This document shows positions 1 to 9,108 of a stretch of 64,000 nt of DNA, one piece after another. Location: contig NZ_CP015405.2 in the NCBI RefSeq assembly GCF_001689125.2, positions 4,552,501-4,616,500 of the forward strand. Reading direction: 5' to 3'. This DNA is from Blautia pseudococcoides. Its GTDB lineage: Bacteria > Bacillota > Clostridia > Lachnospirales > Lachnospiraceae. Every line of letters starts with the position of its first letter. The stretch's first letter is position 1. Below the pieces are notes generated by a model that had not been told where the DNA came from, searched no databases, and saw only the letters and a list, made by a program, of their open reading frames with translations. A program made the position numbers and the translations under genes.

Positions 1-509
1 GTGCAGACACCTCTTGCCACATGTCCGTTTTCCGTCAGTGTATTTTTCAGGAGATAGCCGGCCATGCAGAAATGGTACCGGGAGGTATCATCAGGCATAT
101 GCAGGAAAAAATCGTGAAGCAGTGTAAATGCTTCCCTGCCATAAAAATCATCTGCGTTGATGACGGCAAAAGGACCGTCCAACAGATCCCGGCAGCTCCA
201 CACAGCATGTGCAGTACCCCATGGTTTGGTGCGCCCCTCCGGGACCTGCACACCTTCCGGAACCTGGTTGATCTCCTGAAATGCGTAGGCCACAGGGATG
301 ACTTTTTCCAGACGTTTTCCCACGGTTTCCCGGAATATATCCAGATTTTCTTTTTTGATAATGAATACTACTTTTTCAAATCCTGCCTTGACAGCATCGT
401 AAACAGAATAATCCAGAATAAATTCCCCGTGTCTTCCCACCGGGTCGATCTGTTTCAGCCCGCCATATCTGCTTCCCATACCAGCGGCCATAATTACCAA
501 TGTCATCAT
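1..509 (-). CDS. Sugar-phosphate nucleotidyltransferase, 3' end off the window
   Basis: A minus-strand reading frame opens at the ATG at 509 and stays open to the left edge, about 169 codons. It begins MMTLVIMAAGMGSRYGG, the glycine-rich nucleotide-binding loop of the NTP_transferase fold, followed by KQIDPVG, where the conserved Lys sits. Further on, NADDFYG matches the metal-binding Asp motif that precedes the sugar-binding half. The family transfers a nucleotide to a sugar phosphate or a choline-type head group in the cytoplasm; the substrate cannot be told from this half. A Shine-Dalgarno run (GGGAGAGG) precedes the tandem ATGs. It is divergent from spmB and apparently monocistronic. The family is clear; the substrate is unknown. 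Confidence 0.85.
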   Translation of the reverse strand, partial: MMTLVIMAAGMGSRYGGLKQIDPVGRHGEFILDYSVYDAVKAGFEKVVFIIKKENLDIFRETVGKRLEKVIPVAYAFQEINQVPEGVQVPEGRTKPWGTAHAVWSCRDLLDGPFAVINADDFYGREAFTLLHDFFLHMPDDTSRYHFCMAGYLLKNTLTENGHVARGVC

Positions 510-921
510 GTCTGCCCTCTCCCTTTTCTTATATATATTTGGCATTTCCTCAGTTACTTGTGTACGCTGCTTGTTAATCCCTATTATATCCAAAACGAAT
601 CCGGTTTCTATGGAATTTTGCATCAAAATTAGTAATATCGGATAAAAAGAGTATTTATGCTAAATTATGAGAGACAACAGAGGATTGCGAAAAAAGAATA
701 TATGGTTCATAATAAAAAGGAACCGTACGCTCCAAAGAGAGGATAAAGGCGTGGGGATCGGCGCTCCGGCTGCATCGGCGGGAAGCCTGCTCCTGATAAT
801 ATGGTTTTTGCTCTCAGGAAAATGGAAGACCAATGTTGTAAGAGGCAGCTGAGGCAATCCGGGTACTTTTTCCGGCAGTCCGGGCGTAAACTAATAGAAA
901 GACAGGACAGCCGGTGAGTGT
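510..921. other. Intergenic region, no convincing gene
   Basis: About 410 bases lie between the nucleotidyltransferase start and spmB. Short open frames exist on both strands (for example 667-852 plus), but none has a good ribosome binding site together with family-like sequence. The left part is AT-rich, as expected for a divergent promoter region. The partner gene spmA, which normally sits directly upstream of spmB, is not found here. Confidence 0.5.
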
Positions 922-1452
922 ATGAGAGTATTGCTCTTTTTGTCGGAAGTGATCATTCCGCTTATTCTGTTTTACATAGTGGGTTTCGGTATTCTGATGA
1001 AGTGCGATGTGTATGAAGATTTTGTGAAAGGTGCAAAGGATGGTCTGAAGACAGTGGTACAGATTCTGCCCACCCTCATAGGACTTATGGTGGCAGTGGG
1101 GGTTCTGCGGGCATCCGGTTTCCTGGATATGCTGGGCGGACAGCTTGGGAGACTGACCAGCGCGGTGGGATTTCCGGCGCAGCTGGTCCCACTGACCATA
1201 GTAAAAATGTTTTCCTCCAGTGCGGCTACAGGGCTTGTGCTGGATATTTTCAAGGAATTCGGGACGGATTCCAGGATTGGACTGATCGCCTCGGTGATGA
1301 TGTCCTGTACAGAGACTATTTTTTACACGGTTTCTGTCTATTTTATTGCCGCAAAGGTAAAAAATACCCGCTATACCATACCTGGAGCCCTGCTGGCAAC
1401 ACTTGCAGGGATCGCGGCCAGTGTATGGCTGGCGGGAATGATGGCAGTTTAA
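922..1452 (+). CDS. spmB: Spore maturation protein B
   Basis: This 176-aa protein is mostly hydrophobic, with an N-terminal helix (residues about 5-28), a gate-type central segment and a C-terminal helix. It carries the family's run VKMFSSSAATGLVLDIF and SCTETIFYT. It belongs to the nucleoside-recognition (Gate) family; SpmB works with SpmA in the developing spore, where both are needed for normal core dehydration and heat resistance. The start at 922 gives the usual length of about 175 residues. The ribosome site (GGTGAG) is only moderate. No spmA is seen upstream, so it may be elsewhere, lost, or decayed in the 400-base gap. Its stop is only a few bases from the convergent kinase gene. Confidence 0.9.
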   Translation: MRVLLFLSEVIIPLILFYIVGFGILMKCDVYEDFVKGAKDGLKTVVQILPTLIGLMVAVGVLRASGFLDMLGGQLGRLTSAVGFPAQLVPLTIVKMFSSSAATGLVLDIFKEFGTDSRIGLIASVMMSCTETIFYTVSVYFIAAKVKNTRYTIPGALLATLAGIAASVWLAGMMAV

Positions 1453-1459
1453 AGAGGGA

Positions 1460-3637
1460 TTATGACAAATACTTTTCAAGGATATTATAAAGCTCTCGCA
1501 GGTCAATGGGCTTTGCCATATGCCCGTTCATTCCGGCATCAAGAGCACGCTGTTTGTCCTCCGTGAAGGCATCCGCTGTCATGGCGATGATGGGCAGCTG
1601 CCCAAGATCCGGCCTGTCAATACTGCGTATTTTCCGGGAGGCCTCATATCCTCCCATAACCGGCATTCTGATATCCATCAGGACCAGGCTGTAATATCCG
1701 GGGGAGGAGGCGGAAACTTTCTCCAGGGCTTCCTGCCCGTTTACTGCAGTGTCGATCCGGACATTTGTGACGGAAATAAGCTCTTTGGCAATTTCCAGAT
1801 TCAGTTCATTGTCCTCCACCAGAAGGAGACGGCGGTTAGAATAATCGGTATTGGTTCCCATATCCCCTGCTTTGGAGGCGTCTGGAAGGGGCTGCTGGGG
1901 ATGTGGTGCGCCTTTTTTGAAGGGCAGCTCAATATAAAAGACAGTTCCCTCCCCCTCTGTACTTTCAACACGGATACTCCCCTGCATCATTTCCGTAATG
2001 TTTTTTGTGATCGCCATGCCGAGGCCCGTTCCCTCCGCGTGGGCGGCACGGGGAGAATCAGAACGTTCAAAGGGCCGGAAAAGCCGCTGCAGAAATTCCG
2101 GTGACATGCCTATGCCTGTGTCCCGGAAAGTAAAACGAAACCGGGCCGTATCTTCTGAACCGGAAGGGATCTCCTGCACTTTCACGCAGATTTTGCCGCC
2201 CGGGTCTGTGAATTTTATGGAGTTTCCCACAATATTCAGAAATAGCTGTTTGAAACGGAGGGGGTCTCCTATCAGGTCTTCATGCTCCAGTTCTTCCATA
2301 TCTACCGTAAAATCAAAATGACCGCTGATGATCTGCGGCTGTATGATACCCTCCAATGTATGAAACAGATCTCTCAGGTTAAAGTTCTCGCTGTTCAGCG
2401 TCAGCTTACCGCTTTCGATCCTGGACATATCCAGCACATCATTGATCAGGGAGAGCAGGTGTGCGGAGGCTGTGGAGATCTTATTCAGGCAGTCCTTTAC
2501 TTTTTCTTTCCTGTCTATATGTGAAAGGGCGATTCCTGTCATTCCTATGATGGCATTCATAGGCGTACGGATATCGTGGGACATGTTGGAGAGGAAAATG
2601 GATTTTGCCCGGTTGGCCTGTCTGGCTTCCTCCAGAGCATCCGCCAGCTGCTTTTTGCTAATCTGTTCTTTGACCAGGATCTCCCGGTTCTTCTTATCAA
2701 TAATATGCTGTCTTCCCATAAAATAAATAGTACAGAAACACAGCAGCAGGACAACAGTGACCAGCAGGGCCGCGATCATAAAGTTACGGAAAGAGCGGGT
2801 GGTGGTCTCCAGCACATTTGCAGGTACGGTGACCAGCAGGTACCAGGAGCTTCTGCCCACAGGCATGTATACCAGATAGTTGCGTTTGCCCATCCGGGAA
2901 AATATCAGGGAGCCGGACGCGGAGGCGGCCATATCTTTTCTAAGCCGGTCATCCGGTTTCCGGCCGTTCAGGTCAGAATGTTCCAGGCTGTCCAGGTAAT
3001 TGTCTGTGATCATCATGGAGTAGTCATAGTGGGGCTTCAGCAGGATATTGCCTTCTTTATCAATGATCGTGGCATACCCCTCTTCTGTGTACATGTTCAG
3101 GGCCAGAAGGTATTCCAGCTCATCAAAGGCAGGTGTCACGAAAATGCCCCCTATCTCAGAAGCATCCCCAATACTCTCCTCTAACGAGACGTAACACAGC
3201 AGTTCATCTCCAACGCCCAAATTGACAATGCCCATGCTGTCATTATCAATGTATCCGGCCTTTTTCTCTTGAAAGCTCAGGTCCTCCAGCGTCCCGGTCT
3301 CCCCTTCAATGGTAACATATCCGCCGTTTTTATCCATGATTCCGGCTGTGCGGTACTGCCAGATATCCTGCCTGTCCCTGAAAAAGTCCAAAATCTCCTC
3401 CCGGCTGTGGTATGCATTGCTGCGGGAAGCTTCCAGACAGCTTTTCAAAACAGAGAAATATTTACTGTTCATCTCATCAAAATGGGCACCCAGCTGGGTG
3501 CCGAACGCGGACAGGTTACTCAGATTATCCTTCTGAACGCCCAGGCGTATCTGCGTAAAAAAATATACGGCTATGGTCATAACCAGGACAGCTGCCAGCG
3601 TTGTGCCAAAGATGAAGGATTTTCGCTTCTTGTACAT
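1460..3637 (-). CDS. Hybrid sensor histidine kinase with receiver domain
   Basis: This is a 725-aa membrane sensor. TM1 is at residues about 9-28. An extracytoplasmic sensor region of about 240 residues (Cache-like by length and layout) is followed by TM2 (FMIAALLVTVVLLLCF). A linker helix leads to HisKA with the phospho-acceptor motif NMSHDIRTPMNAI, then a HATPase_c domain with N box (NIVGNSIKF), G1 box (DTGIGM) and G2 box (GTGLGMAI). A C-terminal receiver begins RLLLVEDNELN and carries the acceptor Asp in LVLMDIRMPVMGG. No DNA-binding domain is fused and no separate response regulator is adjacent, so the target is unknown. The gene is convergent with spmB and stands alone. The ligand is not predictable from sequence alone. 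Confidence 0.93.
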   Translation of the reverse strand: MYKKRKSFIFGTTLAAVLVMTIAVYFFTQIRLGVQKDNLSNLSAFGTQLGAHFDEMNSKYFSVLKSCLEASRSNAYHSREEILDFFRDRQDIWQYRTAGIMDKNGGYVTIEGETGTLEDLSFQEKKAGYIDNDSMGIVNLGVGDELLCYVSLEESIGDASEIGGIFVTPAFDELEYLLALNMYTEEGYATIIDKEGNILLKPHYDYSMMITDNYLDSLEHSDLNGRKPDDRLRKDMAASASGSLIFSRMGKRNYLVYMPVGRSSWYLLVTVPANVLETTTRSFRNFMIAALLVTVVLLLCFCTIYFMGRQHIIDKKNREILVKEQISKKQLADALEEARQANRAKSIFLSNMSHDIRTPMNAIIGMTGIALSHIDRKEKVKDCLNKISTASAHLLSLINDVLDMSRIESGKLTLNSENFNLRDLFHTLEGIIQPQIISGHFDFTVDMEELEHEDLIGDPLRFKQLFLNIVGNSIKFTDPGGKICVKVQEIPSGSEDTARFRFTFRDTGIGMSPEFLQRLFRPFERSDSPRAAHAEGTGLGMAITKNITEMMQGSIRVESTEGEGTVFYIELPFKKGAPHPQQPLPDASKAGDMGTNTDYSNRRLLLVEDNELNLEIAKELISVTNVRIDTAVNGQEALEKVSASSPGYYSLVLMDIRMPVMGGYEASRKIRSIDRPDLGQLPIIAMTADAFTEDKQRALDAGMNGHMAKPIDLRELYNILEKYLS

Positions 3638-3780
3638 AGAACCCCCAATGATTTTTAAATGCGGTGTGTTACCGCAATATTCTAATGTGTCCAGTATACC
3701 ATATGGGGGAGGCAGGAAGCAATGTCATAAGTGGCGGGGTGTATTTTTGCAGAAACATGTATGATTTCGTGAAAACCGTG

Positions 3781-3809
3781 TTGACAACTTCATGGTCGCA
3801 TGATAATAT
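3781..3809 (+). promoter_or_regulatory. Sigma-A promoter of the histidine operon
   Basis: TTGACA at 3781-3786 and TAATAT at 3804-3809 are separated by 17 bp. The start would lie near 3816, giving a leader of about 145 bases before hisZ. I looked for T-box landmarks (the GGUGGNACCGCG-type stem) in this leader and saw none. Confidence 0.75.
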
Positions 3810-3962
3810 GTTAGCACGTTAAAGCGAACGGGACACAAAATATACGGGATACCCTCTAAGGTATACTTATAAGATGGAGCATAAATGGCATTTTACAGAT
3901 TAAAGCGCAGCAAATGTGCAGCATACAGTATGAAAAATAACGCAGAAAGGCAGGGTCAGCAA

Positions 3963-5168
3963 ATGAGATATTATGATAAAGTAACACCGGACGGAACAAA
4001 AGATTTGCTGTTTGGAGAGTGCGACCAGCGTTCCCAGGTGACAAAAACCCTGAAGGACCTGTTTGGCGCCCAGGGGTATCGGCGGGTGATGACACCTGCA
4101 TTGGAATTTTATGATGTGTTTGGAAAGGCGGCAAAATATCTGCCCAAGGAAACCATGTACAAACTCACAGACCATAAAGGAAGGCTTATGGTACTGCGCC
4201 CGGATTGTACGGTACCTGCGGCCAGATTGGCGGCTACCCGGTTAAAAGGGATGCCGATGCCGCTCCGTTTATTTTACAACCAGAATATTTACCGCATGTT
4301 TCCGGAGCTGAAAGGAAAGAGCACGGAGATCAACCAGGTGGGCATTGAACTGATCGGCGGTGTACCGCTGAGAAGTGACCTGGAGGTGGTGGAGCTGGCA
4401 TCCAGGAGCCTGGATGTCATAAGCGGAGGCAAATACCGCCTGGAGCTGTGCCATATCGGATATTTCAAGGCGATCATGGACAGTCTGGATGTGGATGAGG
4501 ATACAAAAGAGGATATCCGTTTCCAGATAGAGCAGAAAAATTATGCTTCCCTCACTGATATGCTGGGTAAATACCAGGACAGCCGGGCTGCCAGGGCGCT
4601 TTTGAAGCTGCCCAGACTCTTCGGCGGAGCGGAGGTTTTTGAAAAGGCCTATGAGCTTTTCGATGAGAACGGTGCAAGAGAGAGCCTTGACTACCTGAAG
4701 GGTATCTATGAATATCTGCAGACCCTGGGGCTTGGGGATAAAGTGATCATTGACCTGGGCCTTGTGAACCTGGCAGAGTATTATACAGACCTTATTTTCC
4801 GTGGATATTTCCGGGGCATAGGGGAACAGGTCTTGTCAGGAGGCCGTTACGATACACTCTTAAACGAGTTTGGGGAGGACCACTGCTCTGTGGGCTTCTG
4901 CATCAACGTGGACCTGGCGAGCCAGAAGGTCCAGCCCATGCCGGAAGCCATACCGGAGATTCTGGTGTTTGCGCCGGATATGAAGTATTTATCAAAAGCA
5001 GTCCACCATCGCAGGGCACTGGAGGACCAGGGCGTGCTGACGGAGAACTGTGTGTTTGATACCATGGAAGAAGCATTTGATTATGCAAAAATGAGAGGGA
5101 TACCGAAAGTACACCTGGTGGGAGAAGATATCACAGTTTGTTTGACCCGTACAACTCCCGGTAAATAA
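3963..5168 (+). CDS. hisZ: ATP phosphoribosyltransferase regulatory subunit HisZ
   Basis: This class II aaRS-like (HisRS paralogue) protein is the regulatory partner of the short form of HisG; together they make the first enzyme of histidine synthesis and mediate histidine feedback. The sequence opens MRYYDKVTPDGTKDLLF, the family's usual N-terminus, and has motif 2-type PDCTVP and LFYNQNIYR stretches. From ATG 3963 the protein is 401 aa. An in-frame ATG at 3885 has its own GGAGC and would add 26 residues not usual in the family, so I prefer 3963; the upstream segment could be a translated leader. It heads a nine-gene operon. A short HisG downstream agrees with a hetero-octameric HisZG enzyme. 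Confidence 0.9.
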   Translation: MRYYDKVTPDGTKDLLFGECDQRSQVTKTLKDLFGAQGYRRVMTPALEFYDVFGKAAKYLPKETMYKLTDHKGRLMVLRPDCTVPAARLAATRLKGMPMPLRLFYNQNIYRMFPELKGKSTEINQVGIELIGGVPLRSDLEVVELASRSLDVISGGKYRLELCHIGYFKAIMDSLDVDEDTKEDIRFQIEQKNYASLTDMLGKYQDSRAARALLKLPRLFGGAEVFEKAYELFDENGARESLDYLKGIYEYLQTLGLGDKVIIDLGLVNLAEYYTDLIFRGYFRGIGEQVLSGGRYDTLLNEFGEDHCSVGFCINVDLASQKVQPMPEAIPEILVFAPDMKYLSKAVHHRRALEDQGVLTENCVFDTMEEAFDYAKMRGIPKVHLVGEDITVCLTRTTPGK

Positions 5169-5218
5169 CCTGATGTTTCGCTGGTCTGATCTTCCGACAG
5201 CACAGTGTAAAATACTCA

Positions 5219-5234
5219 GCGCAGCCCGCTGCGC
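5219..5234 (+). other. GC hairpin in the hisZ-hisG gap
   Basis: GCGCAG / CTGCGC with a 4-base loop, followed after a few bases by TTTTT. It sits in an unusually long (190 bp) gap inside an otherwise tightly packed operon and could act as a weak terminator or attenuator. No leader peptide rich in His codons is seen. Confidence 0.4.
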
Positions 5235-5358
5235 CTCCGTTTTTACACCTGTACACTCAGAAAATCATCCTCACCGAACCCTCCGGTTATTTATCTTGAG
5301 TTATACTGAAAAAACGGATACGGCTGTTGGCCGGAAACTTTCACTGGGAGGCAGAAGA

Positions 5359-6009
5359 ATGAAACCAATTAGAATCGCTCTTACGAAAGGGCGTCTGGAG
5401 AGTAAGACAATAGATATGCTGGAGCGCCTTGGTTATGACTGTACCAACGCGAGAAAAAAAGGCAGAAAACTGATCATGCCCATAGGCAGTGGTGAGATTG
5501 AGGTAGTGCTTGCAAAGGCTGCCGATGTGGTCACCTATGTGGAAAGCGGTGTCTGTGACATGGGCGTCGTGGGAAAAGATACCATCATGGAAAAGGGCGG
5601 TACCTTTTATGAAGTGGCAGATTTGGGATTCGGAAAATGTAAATTTGCCCTTGCGGTGGTAAAGGGAAAAAATCTGTATGAGGGCTACCACAATCTGACC
5701 ATTGCCAGCAAATATGTGAACGTGGCTAAGAATTACTTTGAGCAGAAGAGTATGGACGTGGATATTGTGAAGATTGAGGGCAGTGTGGAACTGGCGCCTG
5801 TCCTGGGCCTTGCGGATGCCATTGTGGATATTGTGGAGACAGGGACAACACTGAAGGAGAACGGGCTGGTTGTGGCGGAGGAAGTGTGTCCGGTGAGTGC
5901 CAGACTGATCGTGAATATTGCCAGCATGAAGCTCAGGAAAAAAGAAATCGAGGATTTAATAGACAAGATGGAAAACGATGTGCAGAAGCGCAGGGCAAAG
6001 GAGGCGTAG
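5359..6009 (+). CDS. hisG: ATP phosphoribosyltransferase catalytic subunit, short form
   Basis: Catalyses ATP + PRPP to phosphoribosyl-ATP, the first committed step of histidine synthesis. The ATG at 5359 has GGGAGG upstream and starts MKPIRIALTKGRL, the canonical HisG opening. The PRPP-binding loop appears as IVDIVETGTTLKENGL. At 216 aa it lacks the C-terminal ACT-like regulatory domain of the long form, so it needs HisZ, encoded directly upstream. An upstream in-frame extension to 5173 exists but is not family-like. The stop is 3 bases from hisC, which fits translational coupling. Confidence 0.95.
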   Translation: MKPIRIALTKGRLESKTIDMLERLGYDCTNARKKGRKLIMPIGSGEIEVVLAKAADVVTYVESGVCDMGVVGKDTIMEKGGTFYEVADLGFGKCKFALAVVKGKNLYEGYHNLTIASKYVNVAKNYFEQKSMDVDIVKIEGSVELAPVLGLADAIVDIVETGTTLKENGLVVAEEVCPVSARLIVNIASMKLRKKEIEDLIDKMENDVQKRRAKEA

Positions 6010-6012
6010 GTC

Positions 6013-7065
6013 ATGGCGTACAGGATCCCGGAGAAGTTAAAGAAGCTGGAGATATATGAACCGGTAACAGAATCCTATGATATCCGCCTGGATGCCAATG
6101 AGAGCTTCCAGGACCTTCCGGATGATATCCGCAGGGATGTGTTGAAGGCAGTGGAGCAGGTGGAATTCAACCGCTATCCGGACCCCTTTGCAGTAAAACT
6201 CTGTGAAAAGTTCGGTCGCTTTTTTCATGTGAAACCGGAACTGCTCACTGCGGGAAACGGTTCCGATGAATTGATCTCCCTTATTGTACCTAATTTTCTG
6301 GAGAGCGGGGACACCATGCTGGTAGCCCTTCCCGATTTTTCCATGTACACCTTCTATGCACAGATGAACCATATCCGTGTGGAGGCGCTGCAGAAAGCCG
6401 AAGATATGGTGACAAACGCGGAGGATATTTTAAAGCGGGCTGAGGAAAAGAACGCGAAGCTGCTTATTTTTTCCAACCCCTGCAACCCCACATCCCTGAC
6501 GCTTTCCAGGGATGATATTATAAAGATCATGGAAGGCACCCATGCTCTGGTCATCGTGGATGAAGCGTATATGGATTTTGCCGAAGGCTCTGTCCTGGAT
6601 GTGATAGAGAAATACGACAACCTCATTGTGCTGAAAACATGTTCCAAGGCTCTGGGTCTGGCAGCCATCCGTCTGGGATTTGCCGCGGCGGGCAGAGAGC
6701 TGACAGATATCCTGCACGCATTAAAGTCTCCGTATAACGTGAACTCCCTGACACAGGCGGTAGGCTGTGCGATCCTGGACCATCCGGATTATATCAAGAA
6801 CTGTATCCGCTCTATCCGGAGATCCAGAGATGAACTGTATCAGGAGCTTTTGGAACTGAAAAACAGAAAAGCGGATATCCTGAACTTGTTTCCCACTACC
6901 ACAAACTTCATTTTCATGAAGGTGAAGGATGCGGCTTTGGTGTTTGAAGAGATGAAAAAGAAAAGCATTTCCGTCCGGTACATGAATGGCTATCTGCGGG
7001 TGACAGCCGGCAGAAAAATGGAAAACGATGCGGTGATACGGGTGTTGGATGAACTGCTGGACTGA
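6013..7065 (+). CDS. hisC: Histidinol-phosphate aminotransferase
   Basis: A PLP-dependent class I/II aminotransferase of 350 aa, the usual HisC length. It converts imidazole-acetol phosphate and glutamate to histidinol phosphate. Visible motifs are RLDANES near the start, FSNPCNPTS (substrate/PLP loop), VDEAYMDF (PLP-ring Asp and Tyr), and the Schiff-base Lys in TCSKALGLAAIRLG at about residue 213. The ATG at 6013 follows the hisG stop by 3 bases. A 137-bp gap separates it from hisB and holds a repeat-like sequence. Confidence 0.95.
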   Translation: MAYRIPEKLKKLEIYEPVTESYDIRLDANESFQDLPDDIRRDVLKAVEQVEFNRYPDPFAVKLCEKFGRFFHVKPELLTAGNGSDELISLIVPNFLESGDTMLVALPDFSMYTFYAQMNHIRVEALQKAEDMVTNAEDILKRAEEKNAKLLIFSNPCNPTSLTLSRDDIIKIMEGTHALVIVDEAYMDFAEGSVLDVIEKYDNLIVLKTCSKALGLAAIRLGFAAAGRELTDILHALKSPYNVNSLTQAVGCAILDHPDYIKNCIRSIRRSRDELYQELLELKNRKADILNLFPTTTNFIFMKVKDAALVFEEMKKKSISVRYMNGYLRVTAGRKMENDAVIRVLDELLD

Positions 7066-7140
7066 CAGTATACGGAATATAGACGGTTCCCATAGGTGAA
7101 CAGCCGGGCGTGTGGGAGCATTGCCTAAAGATTTTTGCCT

Positions 7141-7168
7141 GTAACGGTGAAAATACTGAGCAGTTAAA
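7141..7168 (+). repeat. Copy A of a dispersed intergenic repeat
   Basis: A sequence of the form GTAACnGTGAA...ACTGAGCAGTTA lies in the hisC-hisB gap. Related copies sit at 11762-11788 and 18746-18768, and a shorter match at 32961-32968. The ends tend to be inverted (GTAACTG / CAGTTAC in the 11762 copy). It looks like a degraded REP-type dispersed palindrome. Confidence 0.5.
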
Positions 7169-7202
7169 TGTAATATAGAAAATGGGAAAGGAGGAAGCTG
7201 AT

Positions 7203-7784
7203 TTGAGGATCGGAGAGATAACAAGGACAACAAAGGAGACGAATATCAGGCTGAGATGGAATCTGGACGGCAGCGGCCGCTATACGGGTAGCTGCGGGGT
7301 GGGATTTTTTGACCACATGATACAGGCCTTCTGTGTACACGGAGGATTTGATATGGATTTGGATATGAAAGGTGACCTGGAGGTTGACTGCCATCACAGC
7401 ATTGAAGATTTGGGCATTGTCATGGGGCAGGCGTTTTCAAAGGCTCTGGGTGACAAAGGCAGTATCCGGCGATATGGAAGCTTCTATATTCCCATGGATG
7501 AAGCGCTGGGATTCTGTTCCTTAGATATCAGCGGGCGGCCTTATCTGGTATTCGACGCGGAGTTTGCCAATCAGAGCGTGGGAACCCTGGGCTGCTGTAT
7601 GGTGAAAGAGTTTTTCCGGGCATTTGCATTTAATGGCGGAATTACCCTGCATCTGCGGTGTCCCTATGGGGAAAATGACCACCATAAGACCGAGGCCCTT
7701 TTTAAGGCGGCGGCACATGCCCTGAAAGAGGCTCTGGAACCAAATGGAGGAAAAATACTTTCGTCAAAGGGGATGCTGGCATGA
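7203..7784 (+). CDS. hisB: Imidazoleglycerol-phosphate dehydratase
   Basis: Dehydrates imidazole-glycerol phosphate to imidazole-acetol phosphate. It is the monofunctional form (193 aa), without the HAD phosphatase domain of enterobacterial HisB. Metal-binding His motifs are FFDHM, DCHHSIEDLG and ENDHHKTEALFKA. I place the start at TTG 7203: it lies 8 bases after GGAGG and gives the family opening MRIGEITRTTKETN, while the ATG at 7182 would lie upstream of that ribosome site. The stop overlaps the hisH start by 4 bases. Confidence 0.93.
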   Translation: MRIGEITRTTKETNIRLRWNLDGSGRYTGSCGVGFFDHMIQAFCVHGGFDMDLDMKGDLEVDCHHSIEDLGIVMGQAFSKALGDKGSIRRYGSFYIPMDEALGFCSLDISGRPYLVFDAEFANQSVGTLGCCMVKEFFRAFAFNGGITLHLRCPYGENDHHKTEALFKAAAHALKEALEPNGGKILSSKGMLA

Positions 7785-8386
7785 TAGCGGTCATTGATTA
7801 CGGGGCGGGTAATCTTTTCAGTGTAAAGAATGCCCTTGATTTTTTAGAAGAGAAGAGTGTGGTCACAGCAGACTGTGAGGAGATCCGCTGTGCAGATGCC
7901 ATGATACTGCCCGGAGTGGGGGCTTTCCCTGATGCCATGCGTATGCTCAAGGAGCAGGGGCTTGCAAAAGTCATAAAGGAGGAGGCACAGAAAAAGCCTC
8001 TTCTGGGGATTTGCCTTGGAATGCAGATGCTTTTTGAAAAGAGTTACGAGTTCGGAGAGACGGAAGGCCTTGGACTGATACCGGGCTGTGTGCAGCGTAT
8101 TGAGGGCAATGGCCTTAAAATTCCCCATATGGGATGGAATAGTCTGACGGTTTTAAATCCCTGTGCCGTGACAGAAAATCTGCCGAAGGATGCATATGTA
8201 TATTTTGTCCATTCTTTCCGGGCAGAGACCGGGGAGGAGAATATTTCCTGTTATACAGTATATAACCAGCGGATCCCCGCTCTGGTACACCGGGGATATG
8301 TATACGGCGCCCAGTTCCATCCTGAGAAAAGCGGTGCTGTGGGGCTGGAACTTCTGAAAAATTTTGCAAGGCTGGTGAGAGAATGA
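7781..8386 (+). CDS. hisH: Imidazole glycerol phosphate synthase, glutaminase subunit
   Basis: A class I glutamine amidotransferase that releases ammonia from glutamine and channels it to HisF. The nucleophile Cys is in LLGICLGMQML and the catalytic His-Glu pair in GAQFHPEKSG near the C-terminus. At 201 aa it has normal length. The start ATGA overlaps the hisB stop, and its own stop overlaps hisA by 4 bases, so translation is coupled. Confidence 0.95.
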   Translation: MIAVIDYGAGNLFSVKNALDFLEEKSVVTADCEEIRCADAMILPGVGAFPDAMRMLKEQGLAKVIKEEAQKKPLLGICLGMQMLFEKSYEFGETEGLGLIPGCVQRIEGNGLKIPHMGWNSLTVLNPCAVTENLPKDAYVYFVHSFRAETGEENISCYTVYNQRIPALVHRGYVYGAQFHPEKSGAVGLELLKNFARLVRE

Positions 8387-9108
8387 TTATATTACCTGCA
8401 ATTGATATAAAAGACAAGACGTGTGTGCGGCTGGTGAAAGGCGATTATGCAACCGCCCATCAGGTGGCGGAAAGTCCCTATGATACGGCAGCTTCCTTCC
8501 GGGCCGCAGGTGCTTCCTGGATACATATGGTGGACCTGGATGGAGCAAAAGACGGGAGACCTGTAAATGAAGCGATTTTTGAGAGAGTAGCGAAAGAGTC
8601 CGGTCTTAAAGTGGAAGTGGGCGGGGGAATCCGCAGCATGGAAACCATAGAGCGGTTTCTGGAAAAAGGCATTTCGAGAGTCATTTTGGGTTCCGTGGCG
8701 GTAAAAGATCCGTCTCTTGTAAAAGAGGCTGTCCGGGAATTCGGTGAGAAAATAGCTGTGGGCATAGACGCGAAAAACGGTATGGCAGCCACAGAGGGCT
8801 GGCTCCAAAAAAGTGATGTCACCTATTTGGATTTGGCACAGGCCATGGAAGAGGCCGGAGTGAGAACCATTATCTATACAGATATTTCCAGGGACGGCAC
8901 CCTTACGGGGGTCAATACGGAACAGCTGGGAAGGCTGAATGAAAGGGTATCCTGCAGGATCATTGCAAGCGGAGGAGTAAGCTCCATACAGGATATTACG
9001 GACTGTAAAAATCTTGATCTATACGGATGTATCTGCGGGAAAGCCGTTTACACAGGTGCTCTTGATCTGTGTGAGGCGGTAGAGAAAGCAGGTGAGCAGT
9101 CATGTTAG
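8383..9108 (+). CDS. hisA: ProFAR isomerase
   Basis: A (beta/alpha)8 barrel isomerase that opens the ribose of ProFAR to PRFAR. It begins [21 protein letters not shown] with the catalytic Asp in AIDIKD, and the second catalytic Asp is in [14 protein letters not shown]. Phosphate-binding loops are GGGIRS and ASGGVSS. Length (241 aa) is normal. It overlaps hisH at the start and hisF by 7 bases at the end. It is an ancient paralogue of HisF, and the two halves of the barrel are visibly alike in both. Confidence 0.95.
   Translation: MIILPAIDIKDKTCVRLVKGDYATAHQVAESPYDTAASFRAAGASWIHMVDLDGAKDGRPVNEAIFERVAKESGLKVEVGGGIRSMETIERFLEKGISRVILGSVAVKDPSLVKEAVREFGEKIAVGIDAKNGMAATEGWLQKSDVTYLDLAQAMEEAGVRTIIYTDISRDGTLTGVNTEQLGRLNERVSCRIIASGGVSSIQDITDCKNLDLYGCICGKAVYTGALDLCEAVEKAGEQSC

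Noticed and set aside
21..632. A plus-strand open frame of about 200 codons at the left edge
   Set aside because: The minus strand codes for a clear nucleotidyltransferase with good motifs and ribosome site; the plus frame is its shadow.
667..852. 61-codon plus-strand frame upstream of spmB as a possible spmA remnant
   Set aside because: It shares no recognisable SpmA sequence and has no proper ribosome site.
3810..3962. A possible T-box or His attenuator leader before hisZ
   Set aside because: No T-box sequence, no run of His codons and no terminator/antiterminator pair could be identified.
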